From assembly GCA_964017195.1 (NCBI GenBank), contig OZ024889.1, positions 66,758,858-66,822,857 of the forward strand: DNA of 64,000 nucleotides, given 5' to 3'. Source of the DNA: Siderastrea radians. Its lineage: Eukaryota > Cnidaria > Anthozoa > Scleractinia > Rhizangiidae. The position numbers and the translations under genes were made by a program. The stretch's first letter is position 1. Every line of letters starts with the position of its first letter. Shown piece by piece: positions 12,218 to 20,835 of this stretch. The notes under the pieces were generated by a model, which was not told the DNA's origin, did not search any database, and was given only the letters and a program-made list of their open reading frames with translations.

Positions 12218-13520
12218 TAATTACGCTAATTGAGAAAAAAGATCAAGATCGTTTTGACCTTAAAAACTGGCGGCCAATTTCTCTTCTAAATGTTGACGAA
12301 AAAATGGCCTCAAAAGTTACTGCTGAAAGAATGAAGCGTCTGTTGCCGGATTTAATACATAACAATCAATCCGGATATATTCCAGGTAGAAGTATAGGTG
12401 AAAATATTCGTTCAATCCTCGATATCATGGACTACACAAAAGCCAAGAACTTACCAGGCATTCTATTATTTATCGACTTTGAAAAAGCCTTTGGTAGCTT
12501 AGAATGGGATTTTGTCAATAAATGTTTGCAATTATTTAATTTTGGGCCAGATTTTATAAAATGGATAAACATTTTCTATAAAAATATTCAAAGCTGCGTT
12601 ATTAATAATGGGTTATGCTCTAACTACTTTACCATAGAGCGTGGAGTGAGACAAGGGGACCCTCTGTCTCCATACCTCTTTGTAACGGCAGTTGAAATCT
12701 TGGCCATTGCTGTCAGAAACCAAGCAAACATCAAAGGGATAGAAATAAACGGCTTAGAAACTAAACTGCTGCAGTTTGCTGATGACACAACAGCTGTTTT
12801 ATCGGACTTAAACTCTGCTCGAGCCTTGTTTAACCTTCTCGACAGGTTCGAGAAGGCTTCTGGTTTAAAACTGAGTGTCACCAAAACAGATTGAAGCAAT
12901 GTGGATTGGTTCTCTTCAGTACTGTGTAGATGAACCACTTGGCGTCAAATGGCAAAAATGTGTTAAATTTCTAGGAATATTTATCGCATACGACGTACAG
13001 CTACAGGTTGGAAAGAACTTCAAACAAAGATTGAAAAAATTCAGAAACACGATCAATCTCTGGAAATTAAGAGGGCTATCCATTCATGGTGAAGTTAACA
13101 TTATTAAATCAATTTTACTTCCAAAAATGATTTACCCTAGTTCTGTGTTAAATACGCCGCCAGAAGTTATAAAAGAATTTCATTCTTTAGTGTTCCATTT
13201 TTTATGGAATGGGAAAGACAAAGTGACCAGACGTTCTACCTATGCTCCCTACGATTTGGGTGGTCTTAAAATGATTGACTATGAAAACATGGTAAAAGCT
13301 ATGAGATTAAGTTGGTTAAAACGAATATTTGATGAAAACTGCACTGGGGTTTGGAAATCTTACCTTGATCATTCTTTAGGCAGTTACGGAGGATTATTTT
13401 TATTCAATTGTAATAACGACCCAATAAGTAAAATATTTCATCAGTCTTTTACTACAAACTTTCATTATGGTGGTCAGAATTAAGAGAGGCTGTTGATCCG
13501 GATAATGAATACTGATAAAT

Positions 13521-13580
13521 ATATTATATGGAAATATATTATATGGAAATATATTATATGGAAATATATTATATGGAAAT
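13521..13580. repeat. Four copies of ATATTATATGGAAAT
   Basis: A 15-bp unit repeats exactly four times within the 3' part of LINE ORF2. Because 15 is a multiple of three, it adds residues (YYMEI repeats) without changing the frame. Confidence 0.9.
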
Positions 13581-14826
13581 TGAGGGCAAAAGTGTTTTCT
13601 ATAATCATTATTTTGTAAAGGGCATAAAATATACCAAGGATTTACTTTTTGACAGGACAAATATTGACTCCGTTAACACGGTTAAAGGAAAGACACTGAT
13701 AAAATCTAATTTCTTGGCGTGGACAGGCTTAAGACATCCTGTTCCTTCAAATCTACGTGTAAATATTCCCGATTTTAAGGCTGTGTTCGACTTGAAAACT
13801 ATAAGTTTCGGGATTACTGAAGGCCCACAAAGTGGACTAAGATAGGCGAAGAATTTAACTTAATTGATGACCTAATTTGAAAGGCATATCTGCTGCCTAT
13901 AAGGGTTGCCAGCGAACCTTATTTAAGATCCTTTCAATACAAAGTGTTAAATTCTATTTTATATACTAACGACATATTATATAAGATAGGTTTTGTGTCA
14001 GACCCTAACTGTTGTTTTTGTAAAAGAAGCAAAGAAACCGCAAACCATTTATTCTTCAACTGTTCCTTTTCACATTCGTTCTGGTCAGAGGTTACAGACA
14101 AAATTTTAAAGAGACTCGGCCGTTGCGAATGCCTCTTACTACGCGATGTTATGATAAGAATCTTGAAGGAGGAGATGGATCTAGAAAACTACGTAATTTT
14201 AGGGAAATATTATTTATGGACCTGTAGGCAAAAAGTAATTAAACCTTCTTTCAGCCATTTTAAAAGAATTTTAGTAAACAAATATGAAACAGAAAAACAT
14301 ATTGCTTGTAAGTTAAACAAAACTAACCTGTTTCGGAAGAAATGGAAACTTTATGAGAAATTCTTCTCAAGCGGTTAATGTAGTTACTTGTAATAAAAAT
14401 TAATTCGTAATGTAGCTACTTATAATTAATTTAATTTATTATCAATTGACATCTTATGTATTTATGTACACGCATAACAAAAAATGGAATATTGTGTTAC
14501 AATAAAAAAATTTAAATATAAAAAAAAGAAAAAAAAGAGAGAAAAATATTGAGAACGAAGGCGTTAGCAAAATACAGCTGTATTTAGAAAACAGTTGTAA
14601 TATATATTACACATGTTGGGCAGACTGCACGCAGTTGTCCTTTTCTCCTCACAAACCCCGCACCATACCAAAGGAATACTACATTATGTAACCGTCATAA
14701 GGCGTCCAAGGGCAGTTCGAGGAAGCAAGTCACCATACTCGACATATTTGTTTTCGGACGTAATCGCAAACAATAAAATGGATTTTTCATAACAATGAGA
14801 AAGGGCTTTCCACAGAACTCTCCTGA

Positions 14827-15327
14827 AGTAGTTATAGAGTTGGCAGTTCGAGACCAGTTTTTTCAAAACTGATCTTGAACAACGCCAACTCTATAACTAC
14901 TATTCCATCAGATGGTGATCATTTCATCGAGATCAATTATTTGGATACTATATGTTTTTTCACATGTCGGTAAGGAGCCGAGCAGGCTCGGGAAGTCGTT
15001 GACGAAGTCAACGAGTGAGGCTCCTTTGCAGCTTGAATGTGGGTAGAGACGAAGTCTCGTAGGGCACATCAAGCAATCACGGTTCATATGCTGGCTCCAT
15101 CTGTTTCGCATTGGGGATGTTTCTTTTTGCGATGCTGGTTCCATTTTATGTATCCAACGCATTATTCAATCACGTGATTCCACACCACAGGAAGTCTTTC
15201 TCGGAAAAGCAGGAAGTTTTTCTCAGAAACAAGTCTGGACATGTCTGGTGAAAACAGGAAGTTTATGATGAAATTGGACTTTCCCGATGAGTCATCAGAT
15301 TGTCATGTAATATCAGATGAACTTGTA
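14827..15327. repeat. Polinton left terminal inverted repeat (501 bp)
   Basis: It matches the reverse complement of 34891-35391 almost perfectly (differences seen near 14844 and 15236). The outermost 75 bp (14827-14901) are themselves palindromic, AGTAGTTATAGAGTTGGC facing GCCAACTCTATAACTACT. Further inside are three short hairpins at 14978-14991, 14997-15013 and 15046-15058; the last two share a GAA loop. Three ACAGGAAGT/GCAGGAAGT motifs, which resemble ETS sites, lie at 15187, 15209 and 15254. An 84-codon frame occurs in both repeats, but its DNA is dominated by these palindromes and I do not call it a gene. Confidence 0.97.
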
Positions 15328-15352
15328 AGTACATAAAAAATATCTCATATAA

Positions 15353-15358
15353 TAGTAT
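15353..15358 (+). promoter_or_regulatory. TAGTAT box (putative early promoter)
   Basis: TAGTAT lies 3 nt before the ATG of the VLTF3-like gene. The same box precedes three other replication or regulatory genes. Confidence 0.5.
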
Positions 15359-15361
15359 AGA

Positions 15362-15928
15362 ATGAATTGCAATGAAGATATTCACAATTACTTGAAAGAA
15401 TCAGAAGTTGTTTGTCCTTTTTGTGACCAGCAAATAGATTTTTCCAGAAAACCAAAAGATGATAAATGCTGCAACAATCAGGATATTATCAATGATAATA
15501 GCATGCAAATTTGTAAATCTTGTGGTATTGTTCATAGATATAATTATGTTAAAGAATATGTTAATTTTTATGAGAACAGACATAAATTTATAAGAAAATC
15601 TGTATACCATAGAAAATATCATATAAATAACCATATAATGAAATTTCAAGACAACTATGGAATTCAGTTATCAAACTTACAGAAACACAAAATTGATGAG
15701 ATTTATAATGATATAGGAAGTGTTATTCGTTTGGTTAATAGTAAAAGAAAAAGAAAAAGAATGATTAGCATTAATTTTATTATGACAAAGATATTTCATA
15801 TGATGGGAATTCCATTTGATAATATTCCAATTACTGAATGTAAAAAAACATTGAAAAGCTATAAAACATATTGGAGTGAAATTTATTCACTTAAAGGTGA
15901 TGATATTAAAAAGATAATCATGCGCTGA
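15362..15928 (+). CDS. VLTF3-like zinc-ribbon putative transcription factor
   Basis: This 188-residue protein has an N-terminal zinc-binding region with CPFC at residues 19-22, a central CC and a CKSCG at about 51-55. A basic region follows with SVYHRKYHINNHIMKFQ, resembling the YxRxxHFxxxLxxxQ signature of the late transcription factor 3 family of large DNA viruses. A short KRKRKR stretch and a helical C-terminus complete it. The family comparison is from memory of its signature; the exact match needs profile comparison. It is the first gene inside the left terminal repeat and is alone on its strand there. If the assignment holds, it is a plausible activator of the TCTAA-box genes. Confidence 0.6.
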   Translation: MNCNEDIHNYLKESEVVCPFCDQQIDFSRKPKDDKCCNNQDIINDNSMQICKSCGIVHRYNYVKEYVNFYENRHKFIRKSVYHRKYHINNHIMKFQDNYGIQLSNLQKHKIDEIYNDIGSVIRLVNSKRKRKRMISINFIMTKIFHMMGIPFDNIPITECKKTLKSYKTYWSEIYSLKGDDIKKIIMR

Positions 15929-16837
15929 ATTTATTATCATATTTTTTTAAGTATTTATCAACCACCGGGGTGATATCTACTATATAGTTGTCTATGATAT
16001 TCATTTTAGACAGTAAATCATCTCTGTTAAATTCACCAGATCTTAATGCATCTATTATTTCATTCAACAAATGCTCATAATTTTGGTACGCAAATGTACA
16101 GCTGTGAATTTTCAGATCAACATTCTTATGCTTCATCCAGGTTTGTATCATAATTGATGCAGTTGATATTGCAACCAATGAAATACTGCCTGTTGGAATA
16201 GCAGCAACTATCCCTCCTGAAGCAAATATCACTGACATACTATTACCCAACAATTTCCATTTCTTGATACGTTTGGCAGCCATTTTGAAAGCCCACGACT
16301 TGCGGTGATACGTTTTATAGTATGATTTTAATTCTTCAATTTGGCTTCTCGTAAGTTTGTTTGAAATATGATTCCAGTCAAAAATATATTTCTTCTGCAT
16401 ATACTTATAACCTAGATTATAATTCCTTTGGTTATACAAAATATCAATCCAAATATTTGACCACAAAGAGGGAATTTTTTCAGGCACGTGGGAGTATATC
16501 TTGCTGGTATCATATACAAATATCCGCGATCTTTGCCAAAATCGCAGTAAAATCTACCAAATGCATCATGCAGTATGCTGTGCGTGTGTAATTTTCTGCT
16601 CCAACCAAACAATGGTTCAAGTATTTGAGTTGTCCAACCATTACCTGCTCCAATTAACCCAATTTCGCCATCATTTATTTCAAGTACCTGATCTATTGTC
16701 AACGGCTCAGAGAAATGCTTATGGTACAAATATTGGTACACAAGAGCTGATTTCAATATAACTTCATTAGTTTCTGCGTGTTGCGTTTTTGTCTCATCCA
16801 GAAAATAATCTACGTATTCTTGTATCTTTTCTATCAT
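15918..16837 (-). CDS. Polinton paired-helix membrane protein with a -1 frame break
   Basis: The upstream part (16837 down to about 16490, starting MIEKIQEYVDYFL) carries a GLIGAGNGWTTQILEPLFGW block and an ILHDAFGRFY motif. The downstream part (16487-15918) has no ATG at its beginning, and its sense follows directly from the upstream part after a -1 shift, so this is one gene broken once. The break lies at a run of six A (plus-strand T6, 16475-16480). The downstream part contains two adjacent hydrophobic helices (about 40 residues with a PTGS turn), then a soluble helical region with a YxxLLxEI..ALRSG pattern. This topology recalls SLATT-type effectors of bacterial defence systems, but that is only a resemblance. 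A TCTAA box precedes it. The frame change may be an indel, a read error or slippage. Confidence 0.6.
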
Positions 16838-16846
16838 ACTTCTTTG

Positions 16847-16851
16847 TTAGA
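16847..16851 (-). promoter_or_regulatory. TCTAA box (putative late promoter)
   Basis: TCTAA on the minus strand lies 9 nt before the ATG of the paired-helix membrane protein. Confidence 0.5.
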
Positions 16852-18141
16852 TTATTCATTAACTTCCTGGTTATTACCTCCGAGAATAGGATCACAATCA
16901 ACCAAAAACCAATTACACATAACGTGATGATGTAATTTTATTCTCAGTTCATCATGTTTTTCACCTTTGTAAAGACAATAAAAAGCTATATCTCCTTTTA
17001 ATCCAGCTTTGCCATTTGGGTTCAAATCTCCGAATGTCATTTGATTGGAACCTGTTGATGATCTTGCTGTGAAATTAGCAAGTTTTTTTCCATTACACCA
17101 TATTTCAGAAGCTTCAGAACCACCAGGCACATCCCAATGAACTGATAAACTTATCCATTTATTGAGTTCAGAAGCATTAGCCTTTGATTCGTAATCTGCT
17201 ATTGGATTCACATTAAGCAGTCCACTTGAACCGATTACAACAAACTGAGGATCAGCACCAGATACAACCAATGATTCATCAATTGAGAAGCATACAAATT
17301 TATCCCAACCTGCGTCATCATGACCAAAAAGTCCATTTCGAATAGCAGCATGTGTTCCTGTAAATGAGTTCAATCGATAAACTATGTAAACATTAACAAT
17401 ATCAGATACACCTCCAACTGGATTCAAATTTATGTCTGATATCATTCTTTTGCTTCCATCGAATTTCAAATAATATCTGAAATTTGTTTTTTCAGCCTTT
17501 GTACAAAGCAATGGTCTATTTGCATTATTGGTTTGAATAGCATGGTTTTCTTTTAGCGATTGATCAAACAGTTGGATTACCTCTCTTCCAGGTTTATTCA
17601 ATTCGATTTCAGTGGATAAACCTCTATCAGTTTTATATAAACAATCAGCTAATTGATAAGATTCCCACAATAATGTTTCTGATAAATTGAGCATAACTTG
17701 GGCTTGTACTTCATTCAAAACAGTTGAACTCATATTATTAGTTGCTAATTCTATGTCTGTTTCTCTGATTGATGCTATTTTAGCCTCTAAATTATTGTCT
17801 GCTGTTTGTATGTCGCCAGCTATTTTGGTATCTAAATTTGTAATAGCTGTTTGAACATGAGATCTCAGTGTTGCGTCTGCTGTTTGTATTTCACCTTGCA
17901 ATGATGTATGGATTGTATCAAGTTGTCCTTTTGAAACAGCGTGATCTGCATTAATACCATCTTTTATAACAATATTTCTATCCTCTGTGTCGATGTGACC
18001 ATCATCATTTATATGTAATTGTTCATGGTGTTTATAAATGAAATCTGGATCAATGTTGCTATTGTAATTTACTGTATATTCTATTTTATTACCATCATCA
18101 TCATAGATATGATTTCCATTTTCATCTTCAACGTATGGCAT
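16852..18141 (-). CDS. Fibre-like protein with coiled-coil stalk and lectin-like head
   Basis: In this 429-residue protein, an acidic N-terminus with GNH(I)YDDDGN motifs precedes a DAHAVSKGQLD-type segment typical of phage tail-fibre stalks (seen here as NADHAVSKGQLDTI). Repeated heptad segments with QTADxxLxxxI follow (about residues 80-130). The C-terminal half, from about residue 220, is beta-rich with LKFDGSKRMIS, WISLSVHWDVPGG, IWCNGKKLANF and GDIAFYCLYKGE, the pattern of a concanavalin/LamG-like jelly roll. I infer a trimeric attachment fibre. It sits head-to-tail with the other fibre gene. A variant TCCAA precedes the start, followed by AATGATATATG. Confidence 0.7.
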   Translation of the reverse strand: MPYVEDENGNHIYDDDGNKIEYTVNYNSNIDPDFIYKHHEQLHINDDGHIDTEDRNIVIKDGINADHAVSKGQLDTIHTSLQGEIQTADATLRSHVQTAITNLDTKIAGDIQTADNNLEAKIASIRETDIELATNNMSSTVLNEVQAQVMLNLSETLLWESYQLADCLYKTDRGLSTEIELNKPGREVIQLFDQSLKENHAIQTNNANRPLLCTKAEKTNFRYYLKFDGSKRMISDINLNPVGGVSDIVNVYIVYRLNSFTGTHAAIRNGLFGHDDAGWDKFVCFSIDESLVVSGADPQFVVIGSSGLLNVNPIADYESKANASELNKWISLSVHWDVPGGSEASEIWCNGKKLANFTARSSTGSNQMTFGDLNPNGKAGLKGDIAFYCLYKGEKHDELRIKLHHHVMCNWFLVDCDPILGGNNQEVNE

Positions 18142-18157
18142 ATATCATTATGTTGGA

Positions 18158-20065
18158 TTAATTGAATGTTACAGGTAGGTATTTAATAAGTATTGGCAAA
18201 TTGTTCTGTTTTAGTAATCTGATTCTTCGTATACCTGCTGAGAATACTCTATTGATTGTTATAGTTATGTCACCAGTAATATAATTGAAATTATATGTAG
18301 GAGTCCCAAAATTTTTAAGGCTAATTATTAGTTTATCACTACCTCTCGCTTTTCCAATTGTGTTTTGTATTACTATGCTTTTTATAAATATATTGTCCTC
18401 TAGGCTTAATAGTTGACCATCATCAAATACAGCTTGCTTGTGTCGATTTATTCGTGCATGAAGATAAGATATACCTAAATTTAAGGATGCTTTGGATAGA
18501 GCGTCATTAGGGTTTACTGCACGAGCTAAATTGACAATTCTTTTATTATTTAAATTCAAGTCTCTAGTCATTTTGTTGGTGCCATCAACTTTGATAAACG
18601 TATTTCGTGTCATAACATTAATTCTGTTGTTAACAAACTCGACACATGCGGCGTCTCTTGGGTTCGATGGAAGATCCAGATTGATAATTTTATTTTTATT
18701 TAAATCAAGATTCGTTTGTATTACCATTTTACCATTTTCTACAATGTATGCCGTATCATACACATCCGAATCTACATTACTCTGTGATCCTTTGACTCCA
18801 TATACAATCAAATAACCAACTCCTTGAGTGGAGCTACTTGCAGTGCCCTGACAATGCATGTCAATGTAAATGTATTCGGGAGGAGTTATGCTCCACTTAT
18901 GTAAGTGAACAATCGATCTACTGTAATTAACAAACAGCTTAGTTGATTGTTGACCAATATTTAGTGAAGTGGAAACGACACTCACTGACAAATTTGTTGT
19001 GCTTGGAGGGAAAAATTCAATAGCTAAAGTGTACTCGCCTTCTGGAAGTTTGTACATATTAAAGCCAATGCGAGAAGAATACTCATTTTGAGCGTCTTTC
19101 CCCATTTTAAATTTATAAGCTTTTTTGTTGACATTGTGGGGGGAACCAGAAAAGTCAACAATGCCATCAACTATTATGTTGTTTTCACTTGAAAATTCAT
19201 CGGCATTTTCCATGAGATACCTGAAAACGTCTTTCTTATTGGTTGAGCTGGTGATGTGAGACTCCTTGATTTTTGTGTCAACGTAAGTTTTTAGACCTAC
19301 AGTCACATCACCTTTGGCGGTGTGTACCTTACTGCTGACATAGCCAACATTAGCTGCTGATTTTATGTCTTTGTCATCGGTGTTCAAGTTGATTATTGTT
19401 TTTTCATTTAAATTCAAGTTACCAGTCATATTGTTGGTGCCATCAACTTTGAGAAACTTTTTTTGTGTCATGTCATCAATTCTGTTGTTAACAAACTCGA
19501 CACATGCGGCGTCTCTTTGGTTTGATGGAAGATCAAGATTGATAATTGAATTATTTTTCATATCAATATCAGATCCTTTATCCAGTTTTTTTTCAAGCTG
19601 ATTTTCGACATACTTTTTATTAACACAATGGTCTGAATTAACTGGATCTTTCACATTTGTGATGAAATTATTGTTCATGTCAATATGTTGCTCCATTCGA
19701 CCTCCTTCCTTCTTTGACAAGAATATCTCTCTTTGCGATTCATAACTGATAACCTTGTTGAGATTACCATGAACTGGATAATTGTCTTTTGGGACAACGA
19801 GTGACCCTGTCATCGTATCACCAGATATTGCAACAAACTGAGTTGTATCCACACTTGGAATCTTAGCTATTTCACTGTCTAACTGACTTTTTGTAACCAC
19901 ATCATTATTATTGGTTCCCTGTTTCACATTAACCAGTTTTTTATTCTGCATATCATAATCATTATTAGCATCTAATTTAAATCCAGTACCAGGTAAACCT
20001 CTTGAACCTATCTTGCCTAGTCCTTGAGAATCATCATGATTAAGGATACCGTTAGTATAACTCAT
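18158..20065 (-). CDS. Long fibre protein with phage tail-fibre-type repeats
   Basis: This 635-residue protein starts with a collagen-like GKIGSRGLPGTGF stretch. It is built from repeats of the form DMxNNxIxNLxxPxxxxDAAxxxYV and KVDGTNxMTGxLNLNxKxIxNL, the modular stalk of bacteriophage tail fibres. Two copies of a long unit (about residues 165-230 and 445-520) are nearly identical at protein and DNA level (nt 19390-19560 and 18530-18700), showing internal duplication. Between them lies a beta-rich domain with YSSRIGFNMYKLPEGEYTLA. The C-terminus is a further beta-rich tip. The likely role is a receptor-binding spike on the virion. A TCTAA box precedes it, overlapping the end of the ATPase gene. 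Confidence 0.75.
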   Translation of the reverse strand: MSYTNGILNHDDSQGLGKIGSRGLPGTGFKLDANNDYDMQNKKLVNVKQGTNNNDVVTKSQLDSEIAKIPSVDTTQFVAISGDTMTGSLVVPKDNYPVHGNLNKVISYESQREIFLSKKEGGRMEQHIDMNNNFITNVKDPVNSDHCVNKKYVENQLEKKLDKGSDIDMKNNSIINLDLPSNQRDAACVEFVNNRIDDMTQKKFLKVDGTNNMTGNLNLNEKTIINLNTDDKDIKSAANVGYVSSKVHTAKGDVTVGLKTYVDTKIKESHITSSTNKKDVFRYLMENADEFSSENNIIVDGIVDFSGSPHNVNKKAYKFKMGKDAQNEYSSRIGFNMYKLPEGEYTLAIEFFPPSTTNLSVSVVSTSLNIGQQSTKLFVNYSRSIVHLHKWSITPPEYIYIDMHCQGTASSSTQGVGYLIVYGVKGSQSNVDSDVYDTAYIVENGKMVIQTNLDLNKNKIINLDLPSNPRDAACVEFVNNRINVMTRNTFIKVDGTNKMTRDLNLNNKRIVNLARAVNPNDALSKASLNLGISYLHARINRHKQAVFDDGQLLSLEDNIFIKSIVIQNTIGKARGSDKLIISLKNFGTPTYNFNYITGDITITINRVFSAGIRRIRLLKQNNLPILIKYLPVTFN

Positions 20066-20076
20066 ATATTAATGGT

Positions 20077-20081
20077 TTAGA
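20077..20081 (-). promoter_or_regulatory. TCTAA box (putative late promoter)
   Basis: TCTAA lies 11 nt before the long fibre ATG and overlaps the stop region of the upstream ATPase gene. Confidence 0.5.
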
Positions 20082-20718
20082 TTTTTTCGTCGAAATTTCG
20101 GGCTACCTTTTTTTTCACCTTATCAACATACAAAAAACTATATGGATCCTTAGTGGCCTTTTGGTAATTTTCTTTGTTAACACCCAATTCTCTACAAATC
20201 ATGGATTGTTCATTTCTTGATGGGAAATCGAATATGCAATAATGTGAACTATTCAGTCTTATTGTTTTATCTGTCCCATAACAACTTTGTGACAAATAGA
20301 TACAAGAGCAGTTTTTGTTTCTAGAATTGGTGAAGTAGTCACGTATCCGTTCGTCATTTTTCTTACCTGTATTCAAATAGTCATCAAATATGATTAATTT
20401 TTGGTTTTCATCAGACAAATCTGTTAGAGGGATGATTTCATCATTACTTGCTTCTATCACGTCATAACCAACCTCTTTTGATATTGGTTCAAGAGATTTC
20501 AACAGATGCTTATATTTGCTTTGGGAGAGATTTCGAGCATAAAGGTATATCTTATCAAAATAGAGAAGCCTATATATCATATCCAGCAGAAGGTTGGTTT
20601 TACCACCACCAGAGGGAGCACAAATAAGCATTCTAAAACATCGGTTTGGCATGAAACTCTTTAATTGAACAAAATCGTCATTACCATCATCTTGGATGTC
20701 ATAATTTTGAATCTTCAT
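20077..20718 (-). CDS. HerA/FtsK-family genome-packaging ATPase
   Basis: The 213-residue length is usual for Polinton/adintovirus packaging ATPases. Walker A is APSGGGKT (residues 34-41), Walker B is KLIIFDD (107-113) and a sensor-like YLSQS follows at 141-145. The enzyme would translocate viral DNA into preformed capsids. It is transcribed divergently from the gene at 20836. The two starts share an inverted TAAACAAATGATATA sequence. Confidence 0.9.
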   Translation of the reverse strand: MKIQNYDIQDDGNDDFVQLKSFMPNRCFRMLICAPSGGGKTNLLLDMIYRLLYFDKIYLYARNLSQSKYKHLLKSLEPISKEVGYDVIEASNDEIIPLTDLSDENQKLIIFDDYLNTGKKNDERIRDYFTNSRNKNCSCIYLSQSCYGTDKTIRLNSSHYCIFDFPSRNEQSMICRELGVNKENYQKATKDPYSFLYVDKVKKKVARNFDEKI

Positions 20719-20835
20719 ATATCATTTGTTTATACAATTTCACACGCTATGCGACACGCTATGCGAGCGTTTTTATATATGATAACCCTAATTTTTCCGA
20801 ACAAAATACGAAATTTTATGTAAACAAATGATATA
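20719..20835. promoter_or_regulatory. Divergent promoter region between ATPase and PW-like gene
   Basis: The two start codons are each preceded by the same sequence in opposite orientation (TAAACAAATGATATA at about 20719-20734 and 20821-20835). Between them is a direct repeat CACGCTATGCGA (about 20742-20767). This suggests coordinated control of the two genes from a symmetric region. Confidence 0.55.

Larger units (their letters stand above)
10524..14378 (+). pseudogene. LINE ORF2: AP endonuclease + reverse transcriptase, frameshifted
   Basis: The order is an APE-type endonuclease (SLNVRGI, FLQETH, MGGDFNCPL and an SRLD/DHSAII end at about 11130-11230), then a linker, then reverse transcriptase. 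The RT carries NWRPISLLNVDEKM, LLFIDFEKAF, GVRQGDPLSPYLF and the catalytic FADD at about 12777, and is followed by a thumb-like region. A C-terminal CxxC...H...C zinc segment lies at about 14000-14070. The arrangement and the RT motifs fit the L1/Tx1 group. Frame changes occur near 10700, 11100, 11315, 12075 (71-bp triplication), 12890, 13490 and 13845, so no functional protein can be made from it. Confidence 0.85.
8331..14553 (+). mobile_element. L1/Tx1-like non-LTR retrotransposon with 16-bp target duplications
   Basis: The 16-mer AGAGAAAAATATTGAG occurs at 8331-8346 and again at 14538-14553, and only once in the uninterrupted copy of the locus near 3265. The DNA between (8347-14537) is therefore an insertion. 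It has a short 5' UTR, an ORF1 region, an ORF2 region with endonuclease, reverse transcriptase and CCHC-like end, and an A-rich 3' tail. Target-primed reverse transcription explains the long target duplication and the tail. The copy looks full length but is coding-dead. Confidence 0.95.

Noticed and set aside
14908..15162. 84-codon frame present identically in both Polinton terminal repeats
   Set aside because: The frame reads through a ladder of palindromes, and its duplication simply follows from the terminal repeats. No family is recognisable.
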